From: Arthrobacter sp. ISL-72 | Lineage (GTDB): Bacteria > Actinomycetota > Actinomycetes > Actinomycetales > Micrococcaceae | Direction: 5' to 3' | Length of the DNA stretch: 64,000 nt | NCBI RefSeq assembly: GCF_018613755.1 | Contig: NZ_JAGGPP010000004.1 | Span: forward strand, 186,001 to 250,000 | Shown here: positions 35,454 through 46,200 of the stretch, piece by piece | Layout: each line of letters begins with the position of its first letter | How positions within the stretch are numbered: position 1 is the first letter of the stretch | Notes under the pieces: model-generated | Told to the model about the DNA's origin: nothing | Database searches by the model: none | What the model saw: only the letters and a program-made list of their open reading frames with translations | Translations under genes and position numbers: made by a program

Positions 35454-35758
35454 TATTTACTCCTTGCGTCGCGCTGGTTCTCAGACCGAAAATCTTCCTA
35501 CGGAATGAGCCTTGCGGAACGGTTGATCGGGGTGTCTCTTGACCTGCCTGGATTTTGCCAGACCAGGCCTAAACTCCCGTGCCACCAGCATTTGCTTCCC
35601 AGGCGATTCCGACGGATCGGGGCGCAAGGGGGCACTATGCCGTGGCACGATTGTTTACGAGGTTGATGACGGCGCACGAAAGGCGCCATACAAACTCAAA
35701 ATCTTAGCACGTTTTGGGCCAATCCCCATATCACAGCCGTGCCCGGTCCGCCTAGACG
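35454..35758 (-). promoter_or_regulatory. Non-coding region carrying the rplN (spc) operon promoter
   Basis: No gene seen. It separates the rpsQ terminator from rplN, so it must hold the spc promoter and a long leader. Minus-strand TAAGAT (35706-35701) is the best -10 candidate, but no convincing -35 lies 16-19 bases before it. Confidence 0.45.
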
Positions 35759-35797
35759 GAGAAACCCCCGCTCCCACAAGGGGAACGGGGGTTTCTC
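35759..35797 (-). terminator. Terminator after rpsQ (end of the S10 operon)
   Basis: GAGAAACCCCCG (35759-35770) pairs perfectly with 35786-35797, with an additional CCC/GGG inner pairing. No clear T-run follows on the minus strand beyond the stem's own TTT. Confidence 0.65.
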
Positions 35798-35829
35798 GCA
35801 CAAACAACTTGGCAGCGCAGCTGCCGGTG

Positions 35830-36138
35830 TTACTTGGCCTTCTCGAGGATCTCCACCAGGCGCCACCGCTTGGTAGCGGACAGCGGGCGGGTCTCGGCGA
35901 GGAGAACGAGGTCGCCGATGCCGGCGGTGTTCTCTTCGTCGTGAGCCTTGATCTTCGTGTTGCGGCGGATGACCTTGCCGTAAAGGGCGTGCTTCACGCG
36001 GTCTTCGACCTGGACAACGATGGTCTTTTCCATCTTGTCCGAGACGACGTAGCCGCGCTTCGTCTTACGGTAACCGCGCTCGTCAGCCTTGGCTGCGTCG
36101 GAAACAGTTTCCGTCACGTTCTCGTCCTTTTCACTCAC
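35830..36138 (-). CDS. rpsQ: 30S ribosomal protein S17
   Basis: A 102-residue S17: [35 protein letters not shown] and [26 protein letters not shown] short acidic N-terminal addition precedes the core. GTG start overlaps the rpmC stop. Last gene of the S10 operon. Confidence 0.97.
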   Translation of the reverse strand: MSEKDENVTETVSDAAKADERGYRKTKRGYVVSDKMEKTIVVQVEDRVKHALYGKVIRRNTKIKAHDEENTAGIGDLVLLAETRPLSATKRWRLVEILEKAK

Positions 36139-36464
36139 TTGGCATCCTCCTCGGTCTCAACCGTTTCAGCCTTTTCAGCCTTCTTGGTTGCAGCCTTCTT
36201 GGATTTCTTCTCTTCCTTGGCTTCCACAACCGGTGCGGCAACCTCGACACGAATGCCCAGCTCGCGCTCACGGAGAACGGTGTAGATGCGTGCGATGTCC
36301 TTCTTTACCGCACGCAGGCGACCGTGGTTCTCCAGCTGACCGGTGGCGGACTGGAAACGCAGGTTGAACAGCTCTTCCTTGGACTTGCGGAGTTCTTCAA
36401 CGAGACGCTCGTTGTCGAAACCGTCCAGCTGTGCGGGTGCGAGATCCTTCGACCCTACTGCCAT
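36135..36464 (-). CDS. rpmC: 50S ribosomal protein L29
   Basis: A 109-residue protein. Residues 10-75 are L29 ([47 protein letters not shown]). A 34-residue charged tail (Lys/Ala then Glu/Thr) extends the usual 65-residue family length. Confidence 0.96.
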   Translation of the reverse strand: MAVGSKDLAPAQLDGFDNERLVEELRKSKEELFNLRFQSATGQLENHGRLRAVKKDIARIYTVLRERELGIRVEVAAPVVEAKEEKKSKKAATKKAEKAETVETEEDAK

Positions 36465-36466
36465 TT

Positions 36467-36883
36467 CTATTCACCACCTTCGCGACGCACAATGCGTGCC
36501 TTCAACGGGAGCTTGTGGATTGCCAGGCGCAGGGCCTCGCGAGCTACCTCTTCATTGACACCGGAGAGTTCAAAGAGAACCCGGCCCGGCTTGACGTTTG
36601 AGACCCACCATTCCGGAGAACCCTTACCGGAACCCATGCGGGTTTCGGCAGGCTTCTTCGTCAGCGGACGGTCCGGGTAGATGTTGATCCAGACCTTGCC
36701 GCCACGCTTGATGTGGCGGGTCATCGCGATACGGGCAGATTCGATCTGACGGTTGGTGACGTATGCCGGGCTCAGAGCCTGGATACCCCATTCACCGAAG
36801 GAGACCTGGGTGCCGCCCGTAGCAGCGCCGGAACGACCCGGGTGGTGCTGCTTACGGTGCTTTACTCGACGTGGGATAAGCAT
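36467..36883 (-). CDS. rplP: 50S ribosomal protein L16
   Basis: A 138-residue L16, normal length: [58 protein letters not shown] and [22 protein letters not shown]. Near the A site. ATG directly follows the rpsC stop. Confidence 0.97.
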   Translation of the reverse strand: MLIPRRVKHRKQHHPGRSGAATGGTQVSFGEWGIQALSPAYVTNRQIESARIAMTRHIKRGGKVWINIYPDRPLTKKPAETRMGSGKGSPEWWVSNVKPGRVLFELSGVNEEVAREALRLAIHKLPLKARIVRREGGE

Positions 36884-37714
36884 TTAAGCCTGTCCTCCTT
36901 CTGCAGCAGCAGGTGCTGCCTCAGCTGCCGGAGCCTCTGCAGCAGGTGCTGCCTCGGCGGCCGGGCGGTCGGTACGACGACGGCGGTCACCGCGGTCAGC
37001 GCCACCCGGGCGGCCCGGGCGGTCGCCGGAACGTCCGCGGGACGGAGCAGCAGCTGCCTGCTGGGCCAGTTCCTTGGACGTGACGTCGCCCTTGTAGATC
37101 CAGACCTTCACGCCGATGCGGCCGAAGGTGGTCTTGGCTTCGTAGAAGCCGTAGTCGATGTTCGCGCGGAGGGTGTGCAGGGGCACACGGCCTTCGCGGT
37201 AGAACTCCGAGCGGGACATTTCAGCGCCACCAAGACGGCCCGAGCAAGCGATACGGATACCCTTGGCACCGGCGCGCTGTGCGGACTGCATGGCCTTCTT
37301 CATTGCACGGCGGAATGCCACGCGGGAAGTCAGCTGCTCTGCAACGCCCTGGGCAACAAGCTGGGCTTCCATCTCGGGGTTCTTGACCTCGAGGATGTTC
37401 AGCTGGACCTGCTTGCCGGTGAGCTTTTCGAGCTCGCCGCGGATGCGGTCTGCTTCTGCACCGCGGCGGCCGATGACGATGCCCGGACGTGCCGTGTGGA
37501 TGTCCACGCGGACACGGTCGCGGGTGCGCTCGATCTCAACCTTGGCGATGCCGGCGCGCTCCATGCCCGTGGACATGAGCTGGCGGATACGGATGTCTTC
37601 GCGAACGAAGTCCTTGTACCGCTGGCCGGACTTGGTGCTGTCAGCAAACCAGTGCGATACGTGATCGGTGGTGATGCCGAGTCGGAACCCGTGCGGGTTT
37701 ACTTTCTGTCCCAC
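36884..37714 (-). CDS. rpsC: 30S ribosomal protein S3
   Basis: A 276-residue S3. Residues 1-210 are the KH-domain protein ([43 protein letters not shown]). The last 60 or so residues are a low-complexity tail, first Arg/Gly/Asp-rich and then Ala/Glu/Pro-rich. GTG start directly after the rplV stop. Confidence 0.97.
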   Translation of the reverse strand: MGQKVNPHGFRLGITTDHVSHWFADSTKSGQRYKDFVREDIRIRQLMSTGMERAGIAKVEIERTRDRVRVDIHTARPGIVIGRRGAEADRIRGELEKLTGKQVQLNILEVKNPEMEAQLVAQGVAEQLTSRVAFRRAMKKAMQSAQRAGAKGIRIACSGRLGGAEMSRSEFYREGRVPLHTLRANIDYGFYEAKTTFGRIGVKVWIYKGDVTSKELAQQAAAAPSRGRSGDRPGRPGGADRGDRRRRTDRPAAEAAPAAEAPAAEAAPAAAEGGQA

Positions 37715-38080
37715 TTAGCGAGCCTCCTCTTTCTCCGGGGTAGCGACTACCACGGTGATGTGGCTCGTGCGCTTCTTGATCTGAAATGCACGACCCTGGG
37801 CACGCGGCTGGAACCGCTTCATGGTCGGGCCTTCATCAACAAACGCTTCGCTGATGATGAGGTCACCTTCGTCAAACGCCAGGCCGTCGCGGTCCGCGAG
37901 GACCCGGGCGTTGGAGATTGCCGACTGAACTACCTTGAATACCGGCTCCGAAGCTGCCTGGGGGGCAAACTTCAGAATTGCCAGAGCCTCGTTCGCTTGC
38001 TTACCACGAACAAGGTTGACGACGCGCCGGGCCTTCATAGGCGTTACGCGGATGTGACGCGCAATTGCCTTGGCTTCCAT
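37715..38080 (-). CDS. rplV: 50S ribosomal protein L22
   Basis: A 121-residue L22: [27 protein letters not shown] and the C-terminal [24 protein letters not shown], whose loop lines the exit tunnel. Macrolide-site loop looks normal. Confidence 0.97.
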   Translation of the reverse strand: MEAKAIARHIRVTPMKARRVVNLVRGKQANEALAILKFAPQAASEPVFKVVQSAISNARVLADRDGLAFDEGDLIISEAFVDEGPTMKRFQPRAQGRAFQIKKRTSHITVVVATPEKEEAR

Positions 38081-38118
38081 TGCTTTCCTTCTCTCGTCTT
38101 TGACGTAAGTGCAGGCGC

Positions 38119-38400
38119 CTAGCGGCGCTTGCCCTTACGGTCGTCCTTGACATGGCCGCGGAATGTCCGCGTGGGAGCGAATTCGCCGAGCTTGTGCCCG
38201 ACCATCGACTCGGTGACAAACACCGGGATGTGCTTGCGTCCGTCGTGCACGGCGATCGTGTGGCCGAGCATGTCGGGGACGATCATCGAACGGCGGGACC
38301 AGGTCTTGATGACGTTCTTGGTGCCCTTTTCGTTTTCCCTGGCTACCTTCACAAAGAGGTGCTGGTCAACGAAAGGACCTTTTTTCAGGCTGCGTGGCAT
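38119..38400 (-). CDS. rpsS: 30S ribosomal protein S19
   Basis: A 93-residue S19, standard: [47 protein letters not shown] and [17 protein letters not shown]. Confidence 0.97.
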   Translation of the reverse strand: MPRSLKKGPFVDQHLFVKVARENEKGTKNVIKTWSRRSMIVPDMLGHTIAVHDGRKHIPVFVTESMVGHKLGEFAPTRTFRGHVKDDRKGKRR

Positions 38401-38412
38401 GTGTCCAGGCTC

Positions 38413-39252
38413 CTATCGCTTGTTCTTGCCAGTACGACGGCGACGAACAATAAGCTTGTCGCTCTCTTTGTTGGGACGGCGGGTGCGGCCTTCGCGCTTA
38501 CCGTTCGGGTTCACGGGGTGACGTCCACCGGACGTCTTACCCTCACCACCACCGTGCGGGTGGTCAACCGGGTTCATCGCGACACCACGGACGGTCGGGC
38601 GAACGCCCTTCCAGCGCATGCGGCCGGCCTTGCCCCAGTTGATGTTCGACTGCTCGGCGTTGCCGACCTCGCCGATCGTTGCGCGGCAGCGCACGTCAAC
38701 GTTGCGGATTTCGCCGGAAGGCAGACGCAGCTGGGCGAAGCGGCCTTCCTTGGCAACGAGCTGGATCGATGCGCCGGCGGAGCGGCCCATCTTGGCGCCG
38801 CCACCCGGACGCAGTTCAACTGCGTGGATAACGGTACCCACCGGGATGTTGCGCAGGGGCAGGTTGTTGCCAGGCTTGATGTCAGCGTTGGCACCGGCCT
38901 CTACGAAGTCACCCTGGGACAGCTTGTTCGGGGCGATGATGTAACGCTTGGTGCCATCAACGTAGTGCAGGAGGGCGATGCGAGCCGTACGGTTCGGATC
39001 GTACTCAATTTCGGCAACGCGGGCGTCAACGCCGTCTTTGTCGTGGCGACGGAAGTCGATCAGACGGTACTGGCGCTTGTGTCCACCACCCTTGTGACGG
39101 GTCGTGATCTTACCGGTGTTGTTACGGCCGCCCTTTTTGGGCAGCGGACGTACCAACGACTTTTCCGGCGTCGACCGCGTGATTTCAGTGAAGTCCGCTA
39201 CGCTCGAGCCACGACGGCCCGGGGTAGTCGGCTTGTATTTACGGATTCCCAT
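38413..39252 (-). CDS. rplB: 50S ribosomal protein L2
   Basis: A 279-residue L2: [21 protein letters not shown], and the conserved peptidyl-transferase-side block [23 protein letters not shown] with the His needed for activity. Normal length. Confidence 0.97.
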   Translation of the reverse strand: MGIRKYKPTTPGRRGSSVADFTEITRSTPEKSLVRPLPKKGGRNNTGKITTRHKGGGHKRQYRLIDFRRHDKDGVDARVAEIEYDPNRTARIALLHYVDGTKRYIIAPNKLSQGDFVEAGANADIKPGNNLPLRNIPVGTVIHAVELRPGGGAKMGRSAGASIQLVAKEGRFAQLRLPSGEIRNVDVRCRATIGEVGNAEQSNINWGKAGRMRWKGVRPTVRGVAMNPVDHPHGGGEGKTSGGRHPVNPNGKREGRTRRPNKESDKLIVRRRRTGKNKR

Positions 39253-39281
39253 AATTCATTTCCTCGTTAAAGTGGTCTCCG

Positions 39282-39587
39282 CTACGCGAGCGGACCGCCG
39301 AAGATGTCGATAGTGCCTTCTTTGAGGGTCACAATCGCACGCTTGGTGTTCTTGCGGGTTCCCCAGCCGAATTTGGTGCGCTTGCGCTTACCGGCACGGT
39401 TGATGGTGTTGATCGATTCGACCTTGACGGAGAAGATCTTCTCCACGGCCAGCTTGATCTCGGTCTTGTTCGAGCGGGGGTCCACCAGGAAGGTGTACTT
39501 TCCCTCATCGATCAGGCCGTAGCTCTTTTCCGATACGACGGGTGCAAGCACAACGTCGCGCGGGTCCTTGATGGTGGCTGCACTCAC
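39282..39587 (-). CDS. rplW: 50S ribosomal protein L23
   Basis: A 101-residue L23 at the tunnel exit: [42 protein letters not shown] and the [23 protein letters not shown] loop. GTG start overlapping the rplD stop. Confidence 0.97.
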   Translation of the reverse strand: MSAATIKDPRDVVLAPVVSEKSYGLIDEGKYTFLVDPRSNKTEIKLAVEKIFSVKVESINTINRAGKRKRTKFGWGTRKNTKRAIVTLKEGTIDIFGGPLA

Positions 39588-40201
39588 TTGGCATCCTCCT
39601 CGTTCTTTGCCTTGGCGGCAACGAATGCCTCGTAGGCAGCCTTGGTGAAGACTACGTCGTCAGAGACGAGCACGTCGTAGGTGTTCAGCTGGTCTGCGTA
39701 CAGAACGTGAACATCTGCGAGGTTGCGCACGGACAGTGCTGCAACGTCGTTGGCGCGCTCGATGACAACGAGCAGGTTCTTGCGCTCGGACACGCCGCGC
39801 AGCGTTGCCAGTGCTTCCTTGGCGGACGGCTTGGTGCCGGCTACCAGTTCAGCAACAACGTGGATGCGGCCGTTACGGGCGCGGTCAGACAATGCGCCGC
39901 GCAGTGCAGCAGCAATCATCTTCTTGGGGGTCCGCTGGCTGTAGTCACGCGGGGTCGGGCCGTGGACAACGCCACCACCGGTCATGTGCGGAGCACGGAT
40001 TGAACCCTGACGGGCGCGGCCGGTGCCCTTCTGCTTGAACGGCTTGCGGCCTGCACCGGAAACTTCAGCGCGGGTCTTGGTCTTGTGGGTACCCTGGCGA
40101 GCAGCGGCGAGCTGTGCAACGACGACCTGGTGCAGCAGCGGCACGTTGGTCTGTACGTCGAAGATCTCTGCAGGCAGGTCAACCTGGACAGTGTTAGCCA
40201 T
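39584..40201 (-). CDS. rplD: 50S ribosomal protein L4
   Basis: A 205-residue L4: the extended loop [43 protein letters not shown] and a C-terminal Ala/Glu-rich end. In some bacteria L4 represses its own operon; nothing here tests that. 4 bases after rplC. Confidence 0.97.
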   Translation of the reverse strand: MANTVQVDLPAEIFDVQTNVPLLHQVVVAQLAAARQGTHKTKTRAEVSGAGRKPFKQKGTGRARQGSIRAPHMTGGGVVHGPTPRDYSQRTPKKMIAAALRGALSDRARNGRIHVVAELVAGTKPSAKEALATLRGVSERKNLLVVIERANDVAALSVRNLADVHVLYADQLNTYDVLVSDDVVFTKAAYEAFVAAKAKNEEDAK

Positions 40202-40205
40202 TGAA

Positions 40206-40856
40206 CTAGGCTCCCTTCACGGCGGTGCGTACGAGGACGACCTGGCCGCGGGCGCCGGGAACGGCGCCCTTGATGAGGAGCAGCGACTTCTCGACGTCAA
40301 CTGCGTGAACCGTGAGGTTCAGCGTGGTGTGACGAACGGCGCCCATGCGGCCGGCCATTTTCATGCCCTTGAAGACGCGGCTCGGGGTGGATGCGCCACC
40401 GATTGAACCGGGCTTACGGTGGTTCTTGTGTGCACCGTGGGAAGCTCCAACGCCGTGGAAGCCGTGACGCTTCATAACACCGGCGAAGCCCTTACCCTTG
40501 GTGGTGCCAACGACGTCGATCTTCTGGCCGGCTTCGAAGACCTCAACAGAGAGCTCCTGGCCCAGCTCGTACTCAGCAGCATCTGCGGTACGGAGTTCGA
40601 CAACGTGGCGGCGAGGCGTGACGCCTGCCTTCTCAAAGTGACCAGCCAGCGGCTTGGTGACCTTGCGGGGATCGATCTGGCCGTAGCCGATCTGAACGGC
40701 GACGTAGCCATCAGCTTCTGCATTGCGCAGCTGGGTGATGACGTTTGAGTCAGCCTGGACAACAGTGACGGGGATGAGCTTGTTGTTCTCGTCCCAGACC
40801 TGGGTCATGCCGAGCTTCGTGCCCAGCAGGCCCTTTACGTTACGGGTTGCGGTCAT
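40206..40856 (-). CDS. rplC: 50S ribosomal protein L3
   Basis: A 216-residue L3: [26 protein letters not shown] and the central loop [31 protein letters not shown] that reaches the peptidyl-transferase centre. Confidence 0.97.
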   Translation of the reverse strand: MTATRNVKGLLGTKLGMTQVWDENNKLIPVTVVQADSNVITQLRNAEADGYVAVQIGYGQIDPRKVTKPLAGHFEKAGVTPRRHVVELRTADAAEYELGQELSVEVFEAGQKIDVVGTTKGKGFAGVMKRHGFHGVGASHGAHKNHRKPGSIGGASTPSRVFKGMKMAGRMGAVRHTTLNLTVHAVDVEKSLLLIKGAVPGARGQVVLVRTAVKGA

Positions 40857-40873
40857 AGTCTCTCAGCACCTCC

Positions 40874-41182
40874 CTACAGCTTGATTTCGATGTTCACGTC
40901 GGCCGGCAGGTCGAGACGCATGAGCGAGTCAACAGCCTTGGGCGTGGGGTCGATGATGTCGATCAGACGCTTGTGCGTGCGCATTTCGAAGTGCTCGCGG
41001 CTGTCCTTGTACTTGTGCGGAGAGCGGATAACGCAGTACACGTTCTTCTCCGTCGGAAGCGGCACGGGGCCAACTACCGTTGCGCCTGCGCGCGTGACCG
41101 TCTCAACGATCTTCCGTGCTGAAACGTCAATGACCTCGTGGTCGTATGACTTCAGCCGGATGCGGATTTTTTGTCCCGCCAT
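40874..41182 (-). CDS. rpsJ: 30S ribosomal protein S10
   Basis: A 102-residue S10, standard: [65 protein letters not shown]. First gene of the S10 operon (rpsJ-rplC-rplD-rplW-rplB-rpsS-rplV-rpsC-rplP-rpmC-rpsQ). Also a partner of NusB/NusG in antitermination. Confidence 0.97.
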
Positions 41183-41553
41183 GTCGCCTGACTCTCTTTC
41201 AGTCTGTGCTTCCCCTGATTGGGGCTGCCCTGTTCACTTACCTGTTGTATGGCTGCCGAAGCATTTGAAGTCGTAACTACCACCCGCCGCACAAGCTGAA
41301 TCCGGAAGAATCCGGGTTCCTCAACCTGCCGGCGCAACCGACCCCCGCGGTCGGGCGTGTCGCGTAATGCACGCGTACTCGTCCGCAATTCCATGGGGAG
41401 TGGGTTATGTTTGGTCTCCTACCTGGACCCTGACACCCGGCATTATCCGGATCGGGACGCGAAGGAGCGCTTGAACAACTCATCTAGTATGCCGGATTTT
41501 GCGGGCAGAAGCGAATCAGGGCAAACCGGGTCATTGCCCTCAGCAACTGCCGA
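41183..41553. promoter_or_regulatory. Divergent region between rpsJ and the beta-glucosidase
   Basis: 371 bases without a gene. It must hold the S10 operon promoter (minus) and the glucosidase promoter (plus). Best -10 candidates are GATAAT on the minus strand (41447-41442) and TAGTAT on the plus strand (41485-41490); neither has a good -35. A small hairpin CCGACC/GGTCGG lies near 41337-41353. Confidence 0.45.
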
Positions 41554-42999
41554 ATGGATGATAGGGGCATGACAGTGCAGAACTCTGCGGCGCTGCAGAG
41601 CCTGGCCGAGCGACTGGACCCGGAATTCACCCTGGGTGTAGCCGCTGCCGCGTTCCAGATCGAAGGATCACTGAAGGCCGACGGACGCGGCCCCTCCGGC
41701 TGGGATGCCTTTGCCGAGAAGCCCGGCAGCATCCTGGATGGGCACTCCCCCGCAGTGGCCTGCGACCACTATAACCGCTCCGGCGAAGATGTTGCCCTGA
41801 TGCGCGAGCTGGGGGTGGACTCCTACCGGTTTTCCATCTCCTGGCCCCGGATCCAGCCGGACGGCCGCGGCCCGTTCAACAGCCAGGGCCTGGATTTCTA
41901 TGACCGGCTGATAGACCAGCTCCTCGCCGCCGGCATCTCACCAATGGCGACCCTATACCACTGGGACACTCCCCTACCGCTCGAGCAGGGCGGCGGCTGG
42001 ATGAACCGGTCCACGGCCGACCGTTTCGCCGAATACAGCGCAGCCGCGGGAAAGCGCTACGGCGACCGCATTGTCCAGTGGGTCACCCTGAACGAGCCGG
42101 TTTCGGTAACCCTCAACGGATACGCCCTGGGCGTCCATGCGCCGGGCCACGATCTGCTGTTCAATGCCCTGCCATCAATCCACCACCAGCTGCTGGGGCA
42201 CGGCCTCGCGGTCCAGGCCCTGCGGGGCGAAGGCGTCACCGGTGGCATCGGCGTCACCAATCTCCACTCCCCTGTCCGGCCGGCAACCGGCAAGCCGGGC
42301 GACAGGATGGTGGCCCGGATTTTCGACATTCTGATGAACCGTGTCTACGCTGACCCCGTGCTGCTGGGCCGCTACCCGAAGCTTCCGCTGGTGGTGCGGC
42401 CGTGGTTCCGTTCCATGGGCCGGATCTCCGACGCCGACCTCCGCACCATCCACCAGCCTTTGGACTTCTATGGGCTCAACTACTACTACCCGGTGAAGGT
42501 GGCCATGGGCCGGGGAACGGTCAGCATACCGGCGAACAATTCCGCAGTGGTTGCCCGCTTGCCGTTCCACGAAGTGGGCTATCCGGAGTACGAGACCACC
42601 GGGTTCGGCTGGCCCGTGGCCCCCGAACACCTCAGCATCCTGCTGCGCGAAATGAAGGACCGGTACGGCGATGCGCTGCCGCCGGTGTACATCACCGAGA
42701 GCGGGGCGAGCTTCCCCGAACCCGAGCACGTGACCGGCCCCATTGCCGACACGAAGAGAATTGAGTATCTGGCAAGCCACCTGGGCCACGCGCTGGCCGC
42801 GACGTCACCGGGCGGAGTGGCGGAGGACGTCAAACTCCTGGGGTATTACGTCTGGACGCTGCTGGACAACTTCGAGTGGGCAGCGGGGTATTCGCAGCGC
42901 TTCGGGCTGATCCATGTGGACTTCGAGACGCTGGAACGCACCCCCAAGGAATCGTTCTACTGGTTCCAGGCGTTGAGCAGGGCACGTTCCAGGCGTTGA
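41554..42999 (+). CDS. Family GH1 beta-glucosidase
   Basis: A 481-residue retaining glycosidase: LGVAAAAFQIEGS, YRFSISWPRIQPDGRG, acid/base Glu181 in TLNEPVSVTLNGY, nucleophile Glu382 in YITESGAS, and LLDNFEWAAGYSQRFGL. No signal peptide, so it acts in the cytoplasm on imported beta-glucosides. The start is uncertain: ATG 41554 has no ribosome site, and ATG 41569 has AGGGG only one base away. A 23-bp tandem duplication changes the last residues. It sits alone between the S10 and str operons. Confidence 0.93.
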   Translation: MDDRGMTVQNSAALQSLAERLDPEFTLGVAAAAFQIEGSLKADGRGPSGWDAFAEKPGSILDGHSPAVACDHYNRSGEDVALMRELGVDSYRFSISWPRIQPDGRGPFNSQGLDFYDRLIDQLLAAGISPMATLYHWDTPLPLEQGGGWMNRSTADRFAEYSAAAGKRYGDRIVQWVTLNEPVSVTLNGYALGVHAPGHDLLFNALPSIHHQLLGHGLAVQALRGEGVTGGIGVTNLHSPVRPATGKPGDRMVARIFDILMNRVYADPVLLGRYPKLPLVVRPWFRSMGRISDADLRTIHQPLDFYGLNYYYPVKVAMGRGTVSIPANNSAVVARLPFHEVGYPEYETTGFGWPVAPEHLSILLREMKDRYGDALPPVYITESGASFPEPEHVTGPIADTKRIEYLASHLGHALAATSPGGVAEDVKLLGYYVWTLLDNFEWAAGYSQRFGLIHVDFETLERTPKESFYWFQALSRARSRR

Positions 43000-43009
43000 G
43001 CAGGGCGCG
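42964..43009 (+). repeat. 23-bp tandem duplication at the end of the beta-glucosidase gene
   Basis: Two adjacent 23-base units (42964-42986 and 42987-43009) differ at one base. Since 23 is not a multiple of three, the second unit is read in another frame and supplies the stop codon. Confidence 0.85.
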
Positions 43010-43048
43010 GAAAGCCTGACGCCCGCTCTCTGTTACCGGCTCTTGTGG

Positions 43049-43174
43049 CTACTGGTTCTTGTTGGTTCGGTTGATGCGCTTGGCGCGGTCGATCTCGTGA
43101 CGGAAATGCTTCTTGGCCCAAAAGACGCCGGCGACGACGGCCACGGCAACCAAGAGGAAAATGATCCAGCCCAT
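43049..43174 (-). CDS. Small single-helix membrane protein, 41 residues
   Basis: Read on the minus strand: Met-Gly-Trp, a hydrophobic helix IIFLLVAVAVVAGVFWA, then a basic tail (KKHFRHEIDRAKRINRTNKNQ). AAAGGA lies 7 bases upstream of the ATG. It follows the large membrane protein by 38 bases, so it may be cotranscribed. No function recognised. Small membrane proteins with this one-helix-plus-basic-tail layout are common and their roles are mostly unknown. Confidence 0.65.
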   Translation of the reverse strand: MGWIIFLLVAVAVVAGVFWAKKHFRHEIDRAKRINRTNKNQ

Positions 43175-43212
43175 GATGCTGTCCTTTCGTTGTCAGCAAC
43201 CTTACCAAGGCT

Positions 43213-46200
43213 TCAGTACAAATGATCTTGCCGGCCGTCCGGGGCCGGCTGCCGTTCGGGCAGCGGTCCGCCCCCATCCGGTGCCGCCGGCTTGGCGCGT
43301 GCCAGCTTCCACAGGGCAAAGGCAATGAGCCCGACTGCTATCAAAGCCAGCAGCGCGAACGTGTAGGACCGAAGGGCCCACATCAGGCACAGTGCCACTC
43401 CGGCCGCACCCCACCAAACGAACATCCGCTCTCCGATGAGCAGTCCGGCAAGCAACAGCGCAGCGTGAAGGACCAGGACCCACAATTGTTGGCTTCCGGA
43501 TCCGCCGAACAGTATGCCCAGGCCGCTCAGCCCAAGCAGTGCGGCCCCGGAGCCGAGAAGTGTGCGGCCCGCTGTCCTGAAGCCTGCGATGTATCGCAGC
43601 GCGGCCAGAACCGCGGCCAGCAGGACGTACCATTGCAGCGCCCAGAACGTGGCGTGCAGCTCGCCGTCCGTGAAAAGCACCGCCCGCTGCACCGCAATCG
43701 TCACCAGGAACGCGCCGGCTTCGAGGGTCAGTCTGCATATGCCGCGGGGCACCTCCCTCGCAACCAGGGCGACGGTCATGGCCACCAGCACGGCGGCCGT
43801 CTGGGAAGTGGCATCGTTCGGCGTTCCGGCGATGGCAGCAGCTGCCAGCCCAAGCGCCCCTGCACCGGCCAGTGTCCGCTGCCGCATGCCGTCATTCGTT
43901 TTGAGGACGAAGCTGCCACAGTAGAGGACCGACCCGCCGAGTCCGCAGCCGGCCAGCCACGGCAGATAGGCGCCCCAAACCCCCTCGGCGTCGCGGAACA
44001 GGGCGGCCGTGACCAGCGTGCTGCCCGCCAGGACCAGTACTGCCGCTGGCGGATACAGCATCGGCAAGCGTTCGACATGTGATGCGGTAAAGCCGGTTGC
44101 GGCCAGGACAAGGAGTGTGGCGCCGGTGATCCAGTCCGCAGCTTGGCCGGCTGTCAGCCCCGCCACAAAAGAGGGAACCACCGCTCCGGCCAGCCAGAAC
44201 CACGCGTCCGCGCCGGCCACACGCACGCCGTCGGGGCGCCGTCGTCGTACGATCCCCGAGACGTTGAAGGCAAGTGATGCCGCGAGCAGCGTCAGGGGGA
44301 CGCCGTCCCGACTGAGAAGCGGCTCGGCCAAAAGAGTGCCGGCGCCGAACTGTAAGGCCGGTCCCGACGCGACAACGCCGAATACGCCGGCGTACAAACA
44401 CAGATAAATCGCGCCCCCCACTGCGAACAGCCGATGGGCTGCGAGTGCACCAAGAAGCAGCAACAGCAGCTCCACCAATACAACGCCACGGCCGCCCTCG
44501 CCAGGCAGGGTGGCGGACACGCCTCCGGCTTGAACGAGGTACAGGGCGGGCAGCAGCGCCTGCGCCCCCAGCGTGACCCAGACTGCGGCGTCCTGGAAGG
44601 GCACTTGCTCCAGCCGGTGGCGCATGGCCCAGCGGACAACGTGCTGGAAGGCCAATACGCCGGCGAACGTCAGCGATACCACCGTGACGGAGGTCGTGAC
44701 GTCATAGCTGAGGACTATTGCCAACGCCGCGGTCAGCAAGCGTGCGGCGGCGAAGTACGTGCCCTTCAGCAGCGGCGGGTCCGCAGCGACAACCATGACG
44801 GCACTATAGACAGCGAAGATTCCCAGCAGGAGCTCGACGTCGGACAGGCGGCCGCCGCTGCTGACCAGCAGGACTGCGAGCATGGACGGCGCGAATGCTG
44901 CCGCCGCTGACAAGTCCCGGAAAACGTAACCGCAGGCCGCAGCGCTGAGTGCCATCACCGTGACAACGACAGTTCGCTGCCACTCCCCCGGCCCCGCTTC
45001 CATCGCCGCGGACGGGATGACCATGGACAGCGCCAGGGTGACGGTCTGCACCGCCAGGACCAGGGCGACGTCGGAAACCACGGCGTCCGGGGCGCGATCC
45101 CGGACTGCGGCGACCAGCGGGAAAACCAGCTGCAATCCCAGAACGGCGATCAGGACGGTGGCCACGGAGAGTTCTTCGCCGGCGAACATCAACGGACCGG
45201 AGACCTCCTGGAGCTGCACGTAAGCCATCACCAGCAGCAATGTTGCTGCGGCCCGGGCCATCCACCAGTATGCCCACCGGCGGGCGACGGCGGCGGACCG
45301 AAGCGCCGACGAACCCAGGTACAGGACCACCAGCAGCAGGAGCCCGTTGGCCAGACCCCGTGAAACGCCGGAGTAGGCAGTCAGGACAGCTGCGGCCGAG
45401 ACTCCCAGCGGCAGAGCCTCGGCGACCGTAGGGCGCCAGGAAGTACCCGGGTCATCATCCGGGCCCGACTTAGGCAGCAGCAGGGTGCCAATCGCGAGCG
45501 AGGCCACAAGCTGAGCCGGCAGGGCTATGGTCGACAACAGGCTACCGGCCGTGGAGTCCGTGACGGACAGGGCCAGCAAGCACGCCGCCCCGGCGGCAGT
45601 GAACCCCGCCAGGGTGGGCACGGGGACCATGGCCATGGCGCCCATGCGCTCCGCCGCTGCCGACGCCAGCTGCTGCAGCACCAGGGCGAGCGAGAAAGCG
45701 AAGATGGCCGCGGCAAGCACTCCGTCGCTCGAGTCCATGATGGCAGCGGTCAGCGCCGGTACCGCCAACGTGCCAGCCAGCCGCCCGGCAAGGATAAAGT
45801 GCGGACGCAGGGGGGAACGGGGGTCCGCCAAACGCACGGCCCAAAAGAGTGTAGCCGCCGCCAGGATGTTAAAGACCAGCCACGGACCCAGAGTTGAGCC
45901 GGCAATCAGGCCTGTAGCCAGTGCTGCCGGAAGTGCCCATTCGGCCGTTTCACCGGCCGCCACAGCAATGATCATGCCCGTCGCTACGCTGGCAAGAACC
46001 GAAGTCAGCAGCAGATCTTCCCGGCCTCCGGATGCAGGAAGGAGCATGACCAAGATCAGTATCAGCTGCGCCCCCAAGGAGACGAACGAGTCCAGCGTCC
46101 AGTGCTGCCGTCCGCCCGGGGCGGGACACCAGCGCTGTAACCTGTCCGCCGTTGCGGCCACGGCAGCGGCCTGAATTGCGAGCAGGACCCCGGCCGTGAA

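Noticed and set aside
36713..38122. 469-codon plus-strand frame opposite rplP, rpsC and rplV
   Set aside because: Antisense shadow; it ignores the borders of three certain genes.
41460..41475. LacI-type operator (AGCGCT core) for the beta-glucosidase
   Set aside because: Only the central six bases are symmetric; the flanks do not match, so it is not distinguishable from chance.
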